From Castellaniella sp. (lineage in GTDB: Bacteria > Pseudomonadota > Gammaproteobacteria > Burkholderiales > Burkholderiaceae_B), in the NCBI GenBank assembly GCA_019104865.1, contig JAHRWZ010000057.1, positions 1 through 39,141 on the forward strand: a DNA stretch of 39,141 nt. The letters are read 5' to 3'. The notes under the pieces are model-generated. The model searched no databases and was not told the DNA's origin. It saw nothing but the letters and a program-made list of their open reading frames with translations. The first letter of the stretch is position 1. Every line of letters starts with the position of its first letter. Both the position numbers and the translations under genes were made by a program. This document shows positions 8,084-15,764 of this stretch, in pieces.

Positions 8084-9580
8084 ATGACGACATCCTTACG
8101 CAGTGTTCTTGTTCTCGCTCTCCTGGCAGGGCTGCTGGCGGGCTGTGCGGCAGGACCGGATTACCACCGGCCTTCCGTCGACACTCCCAAGGCGTTCAAA
8201 GAGGCCTCGCTGTCGCCCGATGCGGCCCAGCGCTGGAAGGCGGCGCAGCCTTCGGACGCGATGACGCGGGGCAAGTGGTGGGCGATATTCAATGATGCCG
8301 GGCTGGACGCCCTGCAGGCGCGGGCCTTGGCGGCGAATCAGGATTTGAAGGCCGCCGCCGCCCGTGTGGCGCAGGCGCGTGCCCTGCAGAAGGGCGCGAG
8401 CTCGGAGCGGATGCCTCAGGTGGAAGCCGGTTTCGGCGCGACCCGCCAGCGGGCCTCGAACGTCTCGCAGGGCTTGTCTCCAGATGCATCGAATCCGCCG
8501 GTCACCGTGTGGCGTGCGCAGGCAGGCATTTCCTACGAAGCGGATCTGTTTGGGCGGGTTGCCTCCACGGTCGATGCCGCCACGGCTGATGCGCAGCAAA
8601 GCGAGGCCTTGTTCCGGTCCGTGCAGCTTGCTTTGCAGGCTGACGTCGCCCAGGCATATTTTCTGATCCGCGAGCTGGACGCCGAGCAGGCGCTGTATCG
8701 GGGCACCGTCGATTTGCGCGGCAAGGCCCTGGATCTGATGGAGCGCCGCTACGCGCAGGGCGACACGGGGGAGCTGGATGTGGTGCGTGCCAGGTCCGAA
8801 CTGGCGACGGCCCGCTCGGAGTCGTTGGGCATCGCGCGCCGGCGTTCGGTGGCCGAGCATGCCCTGGCCGTTCTGCTGGGCGAGCCGCCTGCCGATTTCT
8901 CCTTGCCGCCCCGCGCGCTGGATCGCGTGGCAGTCGGAATACCCGCAGGGCTGCCTTCGTCCCTGCTCGAACGCCGACCTGACATCGCGGCGGCCGAGCG
9001 GGCCATGGCCGCTGCCAATGCGCGTATCGGCGCGGCGCGCGCTGCGTTCTTCCCTCGCTTGAGCCTGACGGGGGCGATGGGATATGAGTCCTCCGAGCTG
9101 GGGGATCTGTTCCAATGGTCCAGCCGGACGTTCCTGCTGGGGCCGCTGGTCGGCACCATGCTGTCGCTCCCGATCTTCGACGGGGGCCGGAGACAGGCCG
9201 GAGTGGACTTCGCGCGGGCTCATTACGAGGAGGAAGTCGCGGCGTATCGCCAGACGGTACTGGGCGCGTTCCGGGAGGTGGAGGACGGTTTGTCGAGCCT
9301 GCGCATCCTGGGCGAGCAGACCGGCGTGCAGGATGCCGCAGTGCAGTCCGCGGCCAAGGCAGCGCACCTGTCGCAGGTTCAGTATCGCGAGGGCCTGGTG
9401 AGCTATCTGGACGTGATCGACGCGGATCGCGTGGTTTTGCAGCAGCGGCGTGCGGCCGTGCAGCTTGATGGCGATCGCGCCCGGACGGTGGTCGACCTCA
9501 TCCGCGCAATCGGCGGGGGGTGGGGCGCCTATAGTCCTGAATCAGGCAGCACACAGGCACCTTCCAGGGCCGTCGGCTAG
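8084..9580 (+). CDS. Outer-membrane efflux channel lipoprotein, OprM/OprN (NodT) family
   Basis: This 498-aa TolC-like channel belongs to the preceding RND pump. A lipoprotein signal peptide is plain: positively charged start, hydrophobic stretch and lipobox LLAGC, with the acylated Cys near residue 22. Two OEP repeats follow (about 60-260 and 290-480) with the alanine-rich helices typical of the periplasmic tunnel and the RRPDIAAAERAMAAANARIG motif of this family. The ATG at 8084 gives the full signal peptide; an upstream in-frame start at 7985 would run through the end of the pump gene and spoil it. It follows the pump stop by 13 bp. No terminator is seen after it. Confidence 0.92.
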   Translation: MTTSLRSVLVLALLAGLLAGCAAGPDYHRPSVDTPKAFKEASLSPDAAQRWKAAQPSDAMTRGKWWAIFNDAGLDALQARALAANQDLKAAAARVAQARALQKGASSERMPQVEAGFGATRQRASNVSQGLSPDASNPPVTVWRAQAGISYEADLFGRVASTVDAATADAQQSEALFRSVQLALQADVAQAYFLIRELDAEQALYRGTVDLRGKALDLMERRYAQGDTGELDVVRARSELATARSESLGIARRRSVAEHALAVLLGEPPADFSLPPRALDRVAVGIPAGLPSSLLERRPDIAAAERAMAAANARIGAARAAFFPRLSLTGAMGYESSELGDLFQWSSRTFLLGPLVGTMLSLPIFDGGRRQAGVDFARAHYEEEVAAYRQTVLGAFREVEDGLSSLRILGEQTGVQDAAVQSAAKAAHLSQVQYREGLVSYLDVIDADRVVLQQRRAAVQLDGDRARTVVDLIRAIGGGWGAYSPESGSTQAPSRAVG

Positions 9581-9712
9581 GATTCTCGCCATGATCCGCA
9601 CGCTGTACACGGTTGATGGAGTGGGCCGCCATTGAACATGGCCCCAGGCGTCAATTCTCAACCTGCGTTGACCCACAGTGGGAGCCACTCCAGCTCACCT
9701 GAACCTTGTGTT

Positions 9713-9946
9713 TTAGAGTCCCACGACGTGGTGTACCAGATCTATCACTTCCCTATATACGCCCTTCAGACTTTTGCCGACGAGCACCATATCGTCCATC
9801 ACGCCAAGCATGCCTTTCTGGATGAAAATCGCCGTCTGAAAGAGGTTCTTGACGTTCCAGCAACCCTGCACGTTGCCGTCCTTGAGCGAGGTGACAAGTT
9901 CCCTGATGTGCGGTTGCTCGACGGCGTTATGCTGCTCCTGGGGGCT
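9713..9946 (-). pseudogene. Decayed coding remnant, function not recognised
   Basis: A minus-strand frame of 77 codons is open between an in-frame TAA at 9947-9949 and its stop at 9713-9715. It has no start codon near its 5' end; the first Met is in GMLGVMDDMV. Its third codon positions are strongly G/C-rich, as in neighbouring genes, while the opposite strand frames are not. It reads as alternating hydrophobic and charged helices (for example KNLFQTAIFIQKGMLGVMDD, then MVLVGKSLKGVYREVIDLV). It looks like the C-terminal end of a lost gene. I do not recognise the family. The remaining non-coding DNA from 9581 to 10079 shows nothing else. Confidence 0.35.
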
Positions 9947-10079
9947 TTACCGCACAAGATTTCCGGGCTGCGAATGTTCGGTGTTCCTCGCGGTTCCCGC
10001 CGTGGCACTGCCCCTGCCAGGCCATGGCGGCGCCTGCGAATCTGGCTCTCTTTACGCAAATGATTTTTTGGAGGTCAAT

Positions 10080-10691
10080 ATGAAAGTTGCCTTGATCGGC
10101 GTCACGGGCCGCGTCGGCTCGCGTCTGCTCGCCGAACTCTTACGGCGCGGGCACCAGGTTACGGGCATTGCCCGCGACGTCAGTAAAATCCCCCGCCAGC
10201 CGGAACTGGTGCTAGAGAACGCCGATGCCAATCGGCAAGACCAACTGGTGCCCTTGTTGAAAGGCTGCGATGCGGTGTTCAGCGCCCTGAAGTTCGCCAC
10301 GGCTGACGCTGTGACGCTGATTGCCGCCGTGAAGCAGGCAGCAGTCCCCCGCCTGCTGGTGGTGGGCGGTGCGGGCACGCTGGAAGTCGCCCGGGGGGTG
10401 CAGGCGCTGGATGCCCCGGGTTTTCCGGATGCCTACAAACCGGAAGCGACCGCCGCACGCACGTTTCTCGAAGTCTTGCGCAAAGAGACGGAACTGGACT
10501 GGACGTTTCTTTCCCCATCCGCCGAATTCGTCCCCGGCACGCGTACCGGCAAGTTTCGCTTGGGACTGGACCAGCTGCTGGTAGGATCGGACGGCAAGAG
10601 CTGGGTCTCGATGGAAGACTTCGCGATCGCGCTCGTCGATGAGCTGGAAACGCCCAAGCACAGTCGCCGGCGTTTCACGGTGGGGTATTGA
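10080..10691 (+). CDS. NAD(P)-binding NmrA-like oxidoreductase (atypical SDR)
   Basis: This 203-aa cytosolic Rossmann-fold protein opens directly with the dinucleotide-binding motif GVTGRVGSRL (GxxGxxG, residues 7-13). It continues with VFSALKFATAD, LLVVGGAGTLEV and ELDWTFLSPSAEF, typical of the YwnB/NmrA-like group. The classical YxxxK catalytic pair is not evident, as is usual for this group, so it may be a redox sensor or quinone-type reductase. The start is fixed by GGAGG at 10070-10074 six nt before the ATG; upstream in-frame Met codons lie in a region that does not look coding. It stands alone. Exact reaction unknown. Confidence 0.85.
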   Translation: MKVALIGVTGRVGSRLLAELLRRGHQVTGIARDVSKIPRQPELVLENADANRQDQLVPLLKGCDAVFSALKFATADAVTLIAAVKQAAVPRLLVVGGAGTLEVARGVQALDAPGFPDAYKPEATAARTFLEVLRKETELDWTFLSPSAEFVPGTRTGKFRLGLDQLLVGSDGKSWVSMEDFAIALVDELETPKHSRRRFTVGY

Positions 10692-10762
10692 CGAAAGCGT
10701 GGTCAGCCAGCGGATGCCCCCCTCTTCGCCGGGAGCATCCGCCGCGCCCGGTATGGAACCTG

Positions 10763-12949
10763 CTACAAGTCCTTTACAAGCGCCTCGAACACATCCACGC
10801 GAGCCGGCCGGCCGAACAGGTACCCCTGGTATCTCTCGCAGCCATGTTGTTCCAGGAAGTGCTTGTGTTCCTCGGTTTCCACCCCTTCGGCCATTACAGA
10901 CAGCCCGAGGCTTTGGGCCAGCGAGATGATGCTGCGCACGATAGCCACATCGTTGCAGTTGCCCGGCACGCCCTGCACGAAGCTCTGATCGATTTTCACC
11001 TCATCCAGGGGGAGCCGCTTCAAATAGGCAAGCGACGAATACCCCGTTCCGAAGTCGTCCAGAGAGAACCGCACACCGTGCGTGTGCAATTGCGCCATTT
11101 TTTGGATCGTTCCTTCAACGTCGCGCAGCAAAAGGCGCTCGGTGAGTTCCAGTTTCAGCCGTTTCGCCTTCGCGCCCGTCTGCGCCAGGATGCGTAACAC
11201 CTGGGACACGAAATCATTCTGGTAGAACTGGCGAGGGCTGACGTTCACCGATAGTGTCAGTTTGTTCAGCACCGGCTGGTGCCCCCAGGCGGCGAGCTGT
11301 CGGCAGGCGCCGTAAAGCACTTCGGTCCCCAGCTGCAGGATCGAGCCTGACTCCTCGGCTACTGATATAAAGTAGGCCGGCAATACGCAACCTTTCTCGG
11401 GATGGCGCCAGCGCACCAGGGCTTCGGCGCCAACCACGCGGTCCTGATGCATTTGCGGTTGATAGAAAATTTCAAACTGATGCTGTTCAAGGGCCGTCCG
11501 GATGTCGGCTTCGAGTTGCGCCCGGTCGTTGACGGCCAGCTGGATTTGCGGATCATAGAAGCGAAACGTTCCACACTCGAAGGCCTTGGCCTGGCTGACG
11601 GCCAGGCCGGCGCGCTTGAGCAGTTCGTCCACGTCATCCTGTTCGCCATGGAACAGCGCGACTCCTGCGCAGACCGATGCCTGGTAGGGTATGCCCATAA
11701 GCTCGTAGGGCGCGTGCAGGGTCCGCAGCAATTGCCGCGCTCTTTCGGCGGCCCCCGAGCCGGCGTCTTCTGATCGCCGGGCCAGGTTGTCGAGAACAAC
11801 CACAAACTCGTCATCTCCGTGACGAGCGGCAAGGTAACGGTTCTCCGTAAAGCTCAGCAGACGCTGCGAAATTTGCTGGAGCAATGCATCGCCATAGTCG
11901 CGTCCCAGCGTGTCGTTCAGGAGCTTGAAACGGTCTACATCCAGCAGCAATACGGCGCCCCACCGGTCGTTGGACCGGCTGTCCGCCAGTGTCTTTGGCG
12001 CCCGTTCCAGGAGCAGGCGGCGATTGGGCAACTGGGTGAGCGGGTCATAGTAGGAGAGCCGCTCGATGCGCTGCTGAACCGCCTTGTGGCTGCTGAGGTC
12101 TTCCAGCGTCATGAGGTAACCGGCGCCGGTCAGCGCACCGCCGATCTTGACGTGGCGCATCTCTCCGTCGCGGCACAATACCTTTTTTTCATAGGGTTCG
12201 ATCGTGCCATTGCCCTGACGTGCGCGCTCGCGCCGCTGGGTCCAGAACCTGCGGGCCTGATCCCGAGCAGTGTGCTCGGGGTATGCGGCCCGCCACCAGC
12301 TTTCCATATCGGGGACATCCCTGGCGGTATACCCGATCAGAGACTCGAAACGCCGATTGCGATAAATGATTGTTTGATTGTCCGCGACCAGGGCAACAGC
12401 GACGGGAAGATGTTCCAGGCTGCTACGCAGCGTCTGTTCATTTTCTTTGGCTTGTTCCCGCGCGAGCTTGTGAGCTGTGATGTCCTGGATGGTGGCGATG
12501 TAGAAACCGAAGGGCTCTTCAGTGTCCCACGCCGCGGAAGTGGAAAGGCTGACCCACACGATCCGGCCATCCTTACGACACATGCGCTTTTCGATACAGA
12601 AGCTCGTGATATCCCCGGCGCGCATCCGCGCCACTTGTGCGAGGTCGGCCGCCAGGTCGTCGGGATGCGTCAGGTCCTGAAAGTCCATGATGCGCAGCTC
12701 GTCCGGCGAATATCCGACGATGTCGCAGTACCTTTGATTGACCTGCAGCCAACGGCCCGTCCGAATGTCGGTCAGAGCGATTCCCACCGTCATCTGGTTG
12801 AAAACTGCGTGGAACCACGTTTCCTTGCAATCGGGTGCGTTTGAACCGAACCCCGACTTTCCGAAGTGTGATTTTTTTTCTTTCCGGTCGAACCCTTGTT
12901 TGTCGGTGGCGGTGTTCGTGCGCAGAAGTGACATGGTGTCGAAGTCCAT
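10763..12949 (-). CDS. PAS-PAS-GGDEF-EAL cyclic-di-GMP signalling protein
   Basis: This is a 728-aa protein with two PAS sensor domains (about 40-160 and 165-285), a GGDEF domain (about 290-460) and a C-terminal EAL domain (about 475-728). The cyclase signature is changed: residues 378-382 read GDDEF instead of GGDEF, so the cyclase is probably inactive or a GTP-binding regulator. The EAL phosphodiesterase looks intact: EALVRW (from E509), NVSPRQF, ELTE, DDFGTGYSSL, KIDQSF, AEGVET and QGYLFGRP. It most likely degrades c-di-GMP in response to a small-molecule or redox signal. No membrane helix is seen. The ATG at 12949 directly follows an inverted repeat and lacks a clear ribosome site; another Met at 12934 is possible. 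It is divergent from a serine recombinase. Confidence 0.92.
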   Translation of the reverse strand: MDFDTMSLLRTNTATDKQGFDRKEKKSHFGKSGFGSNAPDCKETWFHAVFNQMTVGIALTDIRTGRWLQVNQRYCDIVGYSPDELRIMDFQDLTHPDDLAADLAQVARMRAGDITSFCIEKRMCRKDGRIVWVSLSTSAAWDTEEPFGFYIATIQDITAHKLAREQAKENEQTLRSSLEHLPVAVALVADNQTIIYRNRRFESLIGYTARDVPDMESWWRAAYPEHTARDQARRFWTQRRERARQGNGTIEPYEKKVLCRDGEMRHVKIGGALTGAGYLMTLEDLSSHKAVQQRIERLSYYDPLTQLPNRRLLLERAPKTLADSRSNDRWGAVLLLDVDRFKLLNDTLGRDYGDALLQQISQRLLSFTENRYLAARHGDDEFVVVLDNLARRSEDAGSGAAERARQLLRTLHAPYELMGIPYQASVCAGVALFHGEQDDVDELLKRAGLAVSQAKAFECGTFRFYDPQIQLAVNDRAQLEADIRTALEQHQFEIFYQPQMHQDRVVGAEALVRWRHPEKGCVLPAYFISVAEESGSILQLGTEVLYGACRQLAAWGHQPVLNKLTLSVNVSPRQFYQNDFVSQVLRILAQTGAKAKRLKLELTERLLLRDVEGTIQKMAQLHTHGVRFSLDDFGTGYSSLAYLKRLPLDEVKIDQSFVQGVPGNCNDVAIVRSIISLAQSLGLSVMAEGVETEEHKHFLEQHGCERYQGYLFGRPARVDVFEALVKDL

Positions 12950-12950
12950 G

Positions 12951-13069
12951 AAACGGAGGTTTCAGGGACCATGACAAGATGGTGGCAGATTGCTCCGAAA
13001 ATCACTGTAAATATCTGTTTCATGCTAGTATTTTGAGACTTCCTGGAAAGGTACAGGAAACCTCCGTTT
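12951..13069. repeat. 13-bp inverted repeats bounding a 93-bp segment (candidate invertible switch)
   Basis: AAACGGAGGTTTC at 12951-12963 and its exact reverse complement GAAACCTCCGTTT at 13057-13069 face each other. With the next seven inner bases, 17 of 20 positions match. Each arm is itself nearly symmetrical (AAACC-TC-CGTTT) and resembles the core of Hin/Gin/Cin crossover sites (AAACC-GA-GGTTT). The arms lie just before the start codons of the c-di-GMP gene (minus) and the recombinase gene (plus). The enclosed 12964-13056 DNA is AT-rich, with a TAGTAT/TAGCAT element readable on both strands, but no confident promoter can be called. Confidence 0.65.
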
Positions 13070-13077
13070 ACCATACA

Positions 13078-13707
13078 ATGCCGCCCACTATGACACATCC
13101 AACATCAGGGGCTGGGAGGCGCGTGGGCTATGCGCGGGTTTCCACAGAAGAACAACACCTGGACCTACAGCTCGACGCGCTCATGAAGGCGGGAGTCGCG
13201 GAGAAACGAATCTATACCGATGTCGCCAGTGGCAAGAACGTGCAGCGGAAGCGGCTGGAAGCATGCTTCCGGGCACTGCGCCACGGTGACACGCTTGTGG
13301 TCTGGCGGCTGGATCGGCTCGGACGCAGTCTTCCGGATCTGGTTCGCATCATCGGCGACCTTGAACACGAAGGCGTTGCCTTTGAGAGCCTGACTGAACG
13401 CATTGAAACCCGCAGCGCTTCCGGCAAGCTCGTGTTTCATGTGTTTGCCGCCTTGGCGGAATTCGAACGCAACCTGATTCGCGAACGCACGAAGGCAGGG
13501 CTTGCCGCGGCACGCGCGCGTGGCCGTACGGGGGGGCGTCGCCCCAAACTGACAGCAGCTCAAATCAAAGAGGTGGTGACGAAGGTCGACGCAAAAAAAA
13601 TGCGGATCGAGGACATTGCGCGGGCGTACGACGTCTCGCGCACGACGATATACAGTGTGGTGGCCGGGTGGCGCAAGGACCGTGAAAATTCTGTGCAGAA
13701 AATCTGA
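13078..13707 (+). CDS. Serine site-specific recombinase, Hin/Pin DNA-invertase type
   Basis: This 209-aa resolvase/invertase has a catalytic domain at about residues 15-150 with the nucleophile Ser22 in VGYARVSTEEQ. The arginine motif VVWRLDRLGRS and the FAALAEFERNLIRERTKAGL helix follow. A C-terminal helix-turn-helix recognises the site (IEDIARAYDVSRTTIYSVV). The text is closer to phage and enterobacterial DNA invertases than to Tn3 resolvases. The frame is open upstream to an ATG at 12979, but that extension is unlike the family and crosses the inverted repeats, so I prefer ATG 13078 or 13090. Neither has a clear ribosome site. It lies nine bp past one of the inverted repeats, its likely substrate. 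No transposase is nearby, so it may be a stand-alone switch recombinase. Confidence 0.9.
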   Translation: MPPTMTHPTSGAGRRVGYARVSTEEQHLDLQLDALMKAGVAEKRIYTDVASGKNVQRKRLEACFRALRHGDTLVVWRLDRLGRSLPDLVRIIGDLEHEGVAFESLTERIETRSASGKLVFHVFAALAEFERNLIRERTKAGLAAARARGRTGGRRPKLTAAQIKEVVTKVDAKKMRIEDIARAYDVSRTTIYSVVAGWRKDRENSVQKI

Positions 13708-13745
13708 CCGGCACCTCCGGGCTACGCCAGCATAAACCGCCTCCC

Positions 13746-14354
13746 ATGTCCTGCCACACCCCTCCTTTCGTCATCCTCGATGCCTGCGTGCTGATGTCCA
13801 CGCTGCAGCGCCAATTGCTGTTGCGTGTGGCCGACCAGGGTGTATTCCAGCCGGTCTGGACCGAACGCATCGGCGAGGAATGGCGCCGCAACGCGGCGCG
13901 CGTGTGGCAGATTTCGCCTGAAAAACTGGCGGCACAATGGAATGCCATGAACCAGCGCTTCCCCGGCGCAATGGAGACCAACACCGCCCCCTACGAAGCC
14001 GGGTTGCGCTACAGCGACCCGAAAGATTTTCACGTGATCGCGACCGGCCTGGCGCGGCGCGCGCGCTGCGGCTTGCAAGGCTCTCCCACCGTGCAGGTGA
14101 TGACGTGGAACCTGAAGGACTTCAATCGATCCGAATTGCGGCGCCAAGGGCTGGATGTGTATTCCCCCGATCAGTTGCTGGCCGACTGGTGGCGGGCAGG
14201 ATCATCACGCCTGGAAGCCGCCGTGCAGGCCGTGGCCGCCGATTCCGTTGCGCTGGGCCGCACGCCCGAGCCGCTGTCCGAGACGTTGCAGCGCGAACGG
14301 CTGTATCGCCTCCAGCGCCTGTCGACCGAAACGCCAGCAACAACGCCTCAGTGA
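13746..14354 (+). CDS. PIN-domain protein, VapC-like RNase without visible antitoxin
   Basis: This 202-aa protein has a PIN nuclease fold in about residues 6-135. Acidic residues suited to Mg2+ binding are seen in FVILDACVLM, in IGEEWRR, in YSDPKDFHVIATG and in WNLKDFN. The last 60 residues are helical and arginine-rich, a tail seen in the group of larger PIN proteins annotated as VapC-like. VapC toxins cleave RNA and are normally preceded by a small antitoxin gene. Here the preceding gene is the recombinase, 38 bp upstream, and no short antitoxin-sized frame is seen on either side. It may be a solitary RNase, a toxin orphaned by rearrangement, or cotranscribed with the recombinase. Confidence 0.75.
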   Translation: MSCHTPPFVILDACVLMSTLQRQLLLRVADQGVFQPVWTERIGEEWRRNAARVWQISPEKLAAQWNAMNQRFPGAMETNTAPYEAGLRYSDPKDFHVIATGLARRARCGLQGSPTVQVMTWNLKDFNRSELRRQGLDVYSPDQLLADWWRAGSSRLEAAVQAVAADSVALGRTPEPLSETLQRERLYRLQRLSTETPATTPQ

Positions 14355-14435
14355 TCGCGGTAGCTGGCGTGTTTGCTTCGAGATGGGGACGGCGGCACGA
14401 CCTGTTCTGCGGCGCAATGGCTAAGCGTGCCGACG

Positions 14436-14945
14436 TCAGAATTTCCCGATGAAATCGCTCTTGCCGAGTTCAACGCCGTTATGCCGCAGGATGGCATAAG
14501 CGGTTGTCACGTGGAACAGGAAATTGGGCAAGCCAAAATGAATCAGGTAGGTCTGCCCCCGCAATTGCATTTCATACGGCGCACCCTTGTACACGACGAC
14601 GTCACGCTCTTCGCTGCCGTTCACCTGTTCGGGCTTGACGGTATCGATAAAGTTGATCGTCTTCGCAATGCGGGCATGCAGCTCTTCAAACGTGCGCTCG
14701 GTATCCTGGAACGACGGAATGTCGACTCCCGCCAGGCGCGCGGCGATGCCCTTGGCGTTGTCGCTGGCAATTTGCACCTGCACGACCAAGGGGAACATAT
14801 CGGGATACAGGCGCGCCTGCAGCAGCACCGCCGGATCGATTTTCTTGTTCGCGGTGTGGGCCTCTGCCTTGCTCAGGATGGCATCGAGGCTGTGCAGCAT
14901 TTGCTTCAGCACCGGTACCGATGCCGCATACATGGAAATAGTCAT
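14436..14945 (-). CDS. DUF1993 family protein
   Basis: This 169-aa protein starts MTISMYAASVPVLKQMLHSL and runs as an all-helical bundle, with RLYPDMFPLVVQVQIASDNA as its most conserved segment. These are hallmarks of the DUF1993 family, distantly related to DinB-like four-helix bundles. A metal-binding triad is not obvious. The biochemical role is unknown. The start is backed by AAGGAA 7 nt upstream. It lies 117 bp downstream of the glutathione transferase on the same strand and may belong to the same TetR-led unit. Confidence 0.88.
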   Translation of the reverse strand: MTISMYAASVPVLKQMLHSLDAILSKAEAHTANKKIDPAVLLQARLYPDMFPLVVQVQIASDNAKGIAARLAGVDIPSFQDTERTFEELHARIAKTINFIDTVKPEQVNGSEERDVVVYKGAPYEMQLRGQTYLIHFGLPNFLFHVTTAYAILRHNGVELGKSDFIGKF

Positions 14946-15062
14946 GTTGATTCCTTGTGAAAAGGCCGATTGTATTGTCAGGGCACTTTGACATCGAGTT
15001 CCGAGTGCTTGGACAAGCCGTCCTGCCGTTATCCACGCCAGGATAGTGCTTGCCGTTGCGCT

Positions 15063-15740
15063 TCAGGCCAGGAGCGCCCGGCTGCCTTCAGCGCTCGGCC
15101 GGCTTTCCATCCGATTGAACCACGGCCCGATCCTGGGCAGGCTGCGATCGAATGCCTGGCCCACGCCATTGCCGAAATCCAGCCAGACGTACAGCCAGAT
15201 ATCGGCGGCGGTAAAGCGGTCACCGCACAGATAAGGGCCGTCCCCGAACATGCCATCCAGCCAGCGCAGACGATCCTGGGCCACACGCTTCAACCCGGCG
15301 GCTGCTTCCGGAACGACCGGAATACGGGATTCGAAACGCGGCAGCCCCTCCGCATAGTGGTAGGCATTGTGGATGAACTCCGTCACGTTCAGCTCCACAC
15401 GGCGCCACCATTGACGCGTCTGGGCGCGTTCCTCGGCAGTATGGCCGACGAGCGCCGGCGTCGGATGCAGTTCCTCCAGGTATTCCGCTATAGCAACCGC
15501 CTCGGACAGAGTGGAACCGTCGTCGAGCCGCAACGTAGGCGTCTGACCCGTCGGATTGACCGCAAGATATCCCGGTTCGCGATTTTCTCCCGTCATCACA
15601 TCGACCCTTACGGCCGGGATCTCGAGCCGCTTCTCCAGCAGAAACATCCGCAGGCAGCGGGGGGCGGGACTATGCGCGTCGTAGATCAACATGGGGAAGA
15701 CACCGGGCGATGGATGGCTGAAATTCATCATTATGCACAT
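15063..15740 (-). CDS. Glutathione S-transferase family protein
   Basis: This protein of up to 225 aa has an N-terminal thioredoxin-like domain and an all-helical C-terminal domain. The first domain begins around MLIYDAHSPAPRCLRMFLLE, with the cis-proline GQTPTL and the glutathione-contacting SEAVAIAEYLEE. The second has the N-capping motif CGDRFTAADIWLYVW. GSTs conjugate or reduce electrophiles with glutathione in the cytosol. The start at 15740 follows an AGGAGG site 13 nt upstream; the ATG at 15692 fits the family length better but lacks a ribosome site. The TetR gene ends 24 bp upstream on the same strand, so the two are probably cotranscribed. Substrate unknown. Confidence 0.9.
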   Translation of the reverse strand: MCIMMNFSHPSPGVFPMLIYDAHSPAPRCLRMFLLEKRLEIPAVRVDVMTGENREPGYLAVNPTGQTPTLRLDDGSTLSEAVAIAEYLEELHPTPALVGHTAEERAQTRQWWRRVELNVTEFIHNAYHYAEGLPRFESRIPVVPEAAAGLKRVAQDRLRWLDGMFGDGPYLCGDRFTAADIWLYVWLDFGNGVGQAFDRSLPRIGPWFNRMESRPSAEGSRALLA

Positions 15741-15764
15741 CGGCGCCCGACACCCTCCTGACCT

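Noticed and set aside
6577..8085. Minus-strand open frame of about 500 codons opposite the RND pump gene
   Set aside because: It is antisense to a well-conserved pump gene and has the Gln/His/Arg-rich composition of shadow frames in GC-rich DNA.
9632..10063. Plus-strand open frame of 143 codons between the efflux channel and the NmrA-like gene
   Set aside because: Codon bias is poor, there is no ribosome site, and it lies antisense to the better-biased minus-strand remnant. The composition (many His, Leu, Arg) is typical of antisense frames.
12979..13077. N-terminal extension of the recombinase to the ATG at 12979
   Set aside because: The 33 added residues have no counterpart in serine recombinases and cross one inverted repeat and most of the enclosed segment. 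ATG 13078 or 13090 gives the normal length.
14502..14518. parS-like TTGTCACGTGGAACA inside the DUF1993 gene
   Set aside because: Three mismatches in the left half-site and a position 20 kb from parAB inside a coding region; most likely chance.
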